Source of the DNA: Mucilaginibacter sp. 44-25
Lineage (GTDB): Bacteria; Bacteroidota; Bacteroidia; Sphingobacteriales; Sphingobacteriaceae
Direction of reading: 5' to 3'
Assembly: GCA_001898335.1 (NCBI GenBank)
Contig: MKTS01000003.1
Span: 372,001 to 436,000 of the forward strand
Length of the DNA: 64,000 nt
Shown: piece by piece, positions 63,961 through 64,000 of the stretch
Position numbering within the stretch: position 1 is the first letter of the stretch
How the letters are laid out: each line of letters opens with the position of its first letter
Translations under genes and position numbers: made by a program
Notes under the pieces: generated by a model
Databases searched by the model: none
What the model saw: the letters and a program-made list of their open reading frames with translations, nothing else
Told to the model about the DNA's origin: nothing

Positions 63961-64000
63961 ATAACAATAAAAGTCTCCGAGGAGGCTTTTATTGTTATAT
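63961..64000 (+). terminator. Terminator after YugP-type gene
   Basis: Long hairpin ATAACAATAAAAGTCTCC / GGAGGCTTTTATTGTTAT (one G-T pair) at the end of the window, 40 bases after the stop codon. Confidence 0.82.

Overview
The window looks like chromosomal core sequence from a Bacteroidota bacterium, most likely family Sphingobacteriaceae (Mucilaginibacter- or Pedobacter-like; inference from gene content, protein style and repeats, not from a marker gene). Supporting signs are promoters of the Bacteroidota type (TTTG, about 19-21 bases, then TAnnTTTG), many exported proteins and lipoproteins, and families typical of the phylum: DUF4199/DUF2752/TM2, DUF5687 exporters, RsfS-FtsH-LUD order, GH10-like UPF0748 proteins and two-part DsbD. 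I recognised no rRNA, tRNA, CRISPR array, insertion sequence or prophage. Coding density is high and neighbouring genes are often a few bases apart or overlapping.

Layout. 1-9.4 kb: lipoproteins, DUF1398, threonine synthase, LigD (three-domain DNA repair ligase), a single-domain response regulator, a nitroreductase, and an AsmA-like/GT51 glycosyltransferase. 9.4-14.1 kb: Mrp and NifU-like Fe-S proteins, an exported protein, peptide deformylase, an M16 peptidase, hypoxanthine phosphoribosyltransferase. 14.1-15.7 kb: an AT-rich KAP-like P-loop NTPase gene split over two frames and squeezed between hpt and mfd. 15.7-25.4 kb: Mfd, a small membrane-protein trio, SseB, Nif3-like and zinc-ribbon proteins, a radical SAM protein, LUD protein. 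25.4-32.1 kb: FtsH, RsfS, BirA, DsbD pair, phosphofructokinase. 32.1-41.9 kb: AmtB, coiled-coil protein, UPF0748 glycoside hydrolase-like protein, S41 protease, TPR protein, AlkA-like glycosylase, RarA. 42-46.9 kb: ABC exporter, M1 peptidase, small membrane and lipoproteins. 46.9-51.7 kb: rimP-nusA-infB with a clear promoter and leader hairpin. 51.8-58.5 kb: ligase-associated DEXH helicase, lipoprotein, large M16 peptidase, DUF2059. 58.6-61.8 kb: a probable metal (copper-type) handling locus whose last gene is frameshifted. 61.9-64 kb: ROK kinase-like protein, SnoaL-like protein, YugP-type metallopeptidase.

The most unusual items are: (1) the KAP-like NTPase, whose two frames join exactly at a U UUU UUA heptamer, the classic -1 frameshift signal, in an AT-rich gene wedged between core genes; (2) an in-frame insertion in the helicase gene coding a repeat-derived peptide; (3) a hairpin with U-tract in the leader of rimP-nusA-infB; (4) several promoters lying so close to the start codon that the mRNAs would be leaderless or nearly so; (5) the frameshifted His/Met-rich outer-membrane-type gene in the metal locus; and (6) three different families of intergenic inverted repeats.
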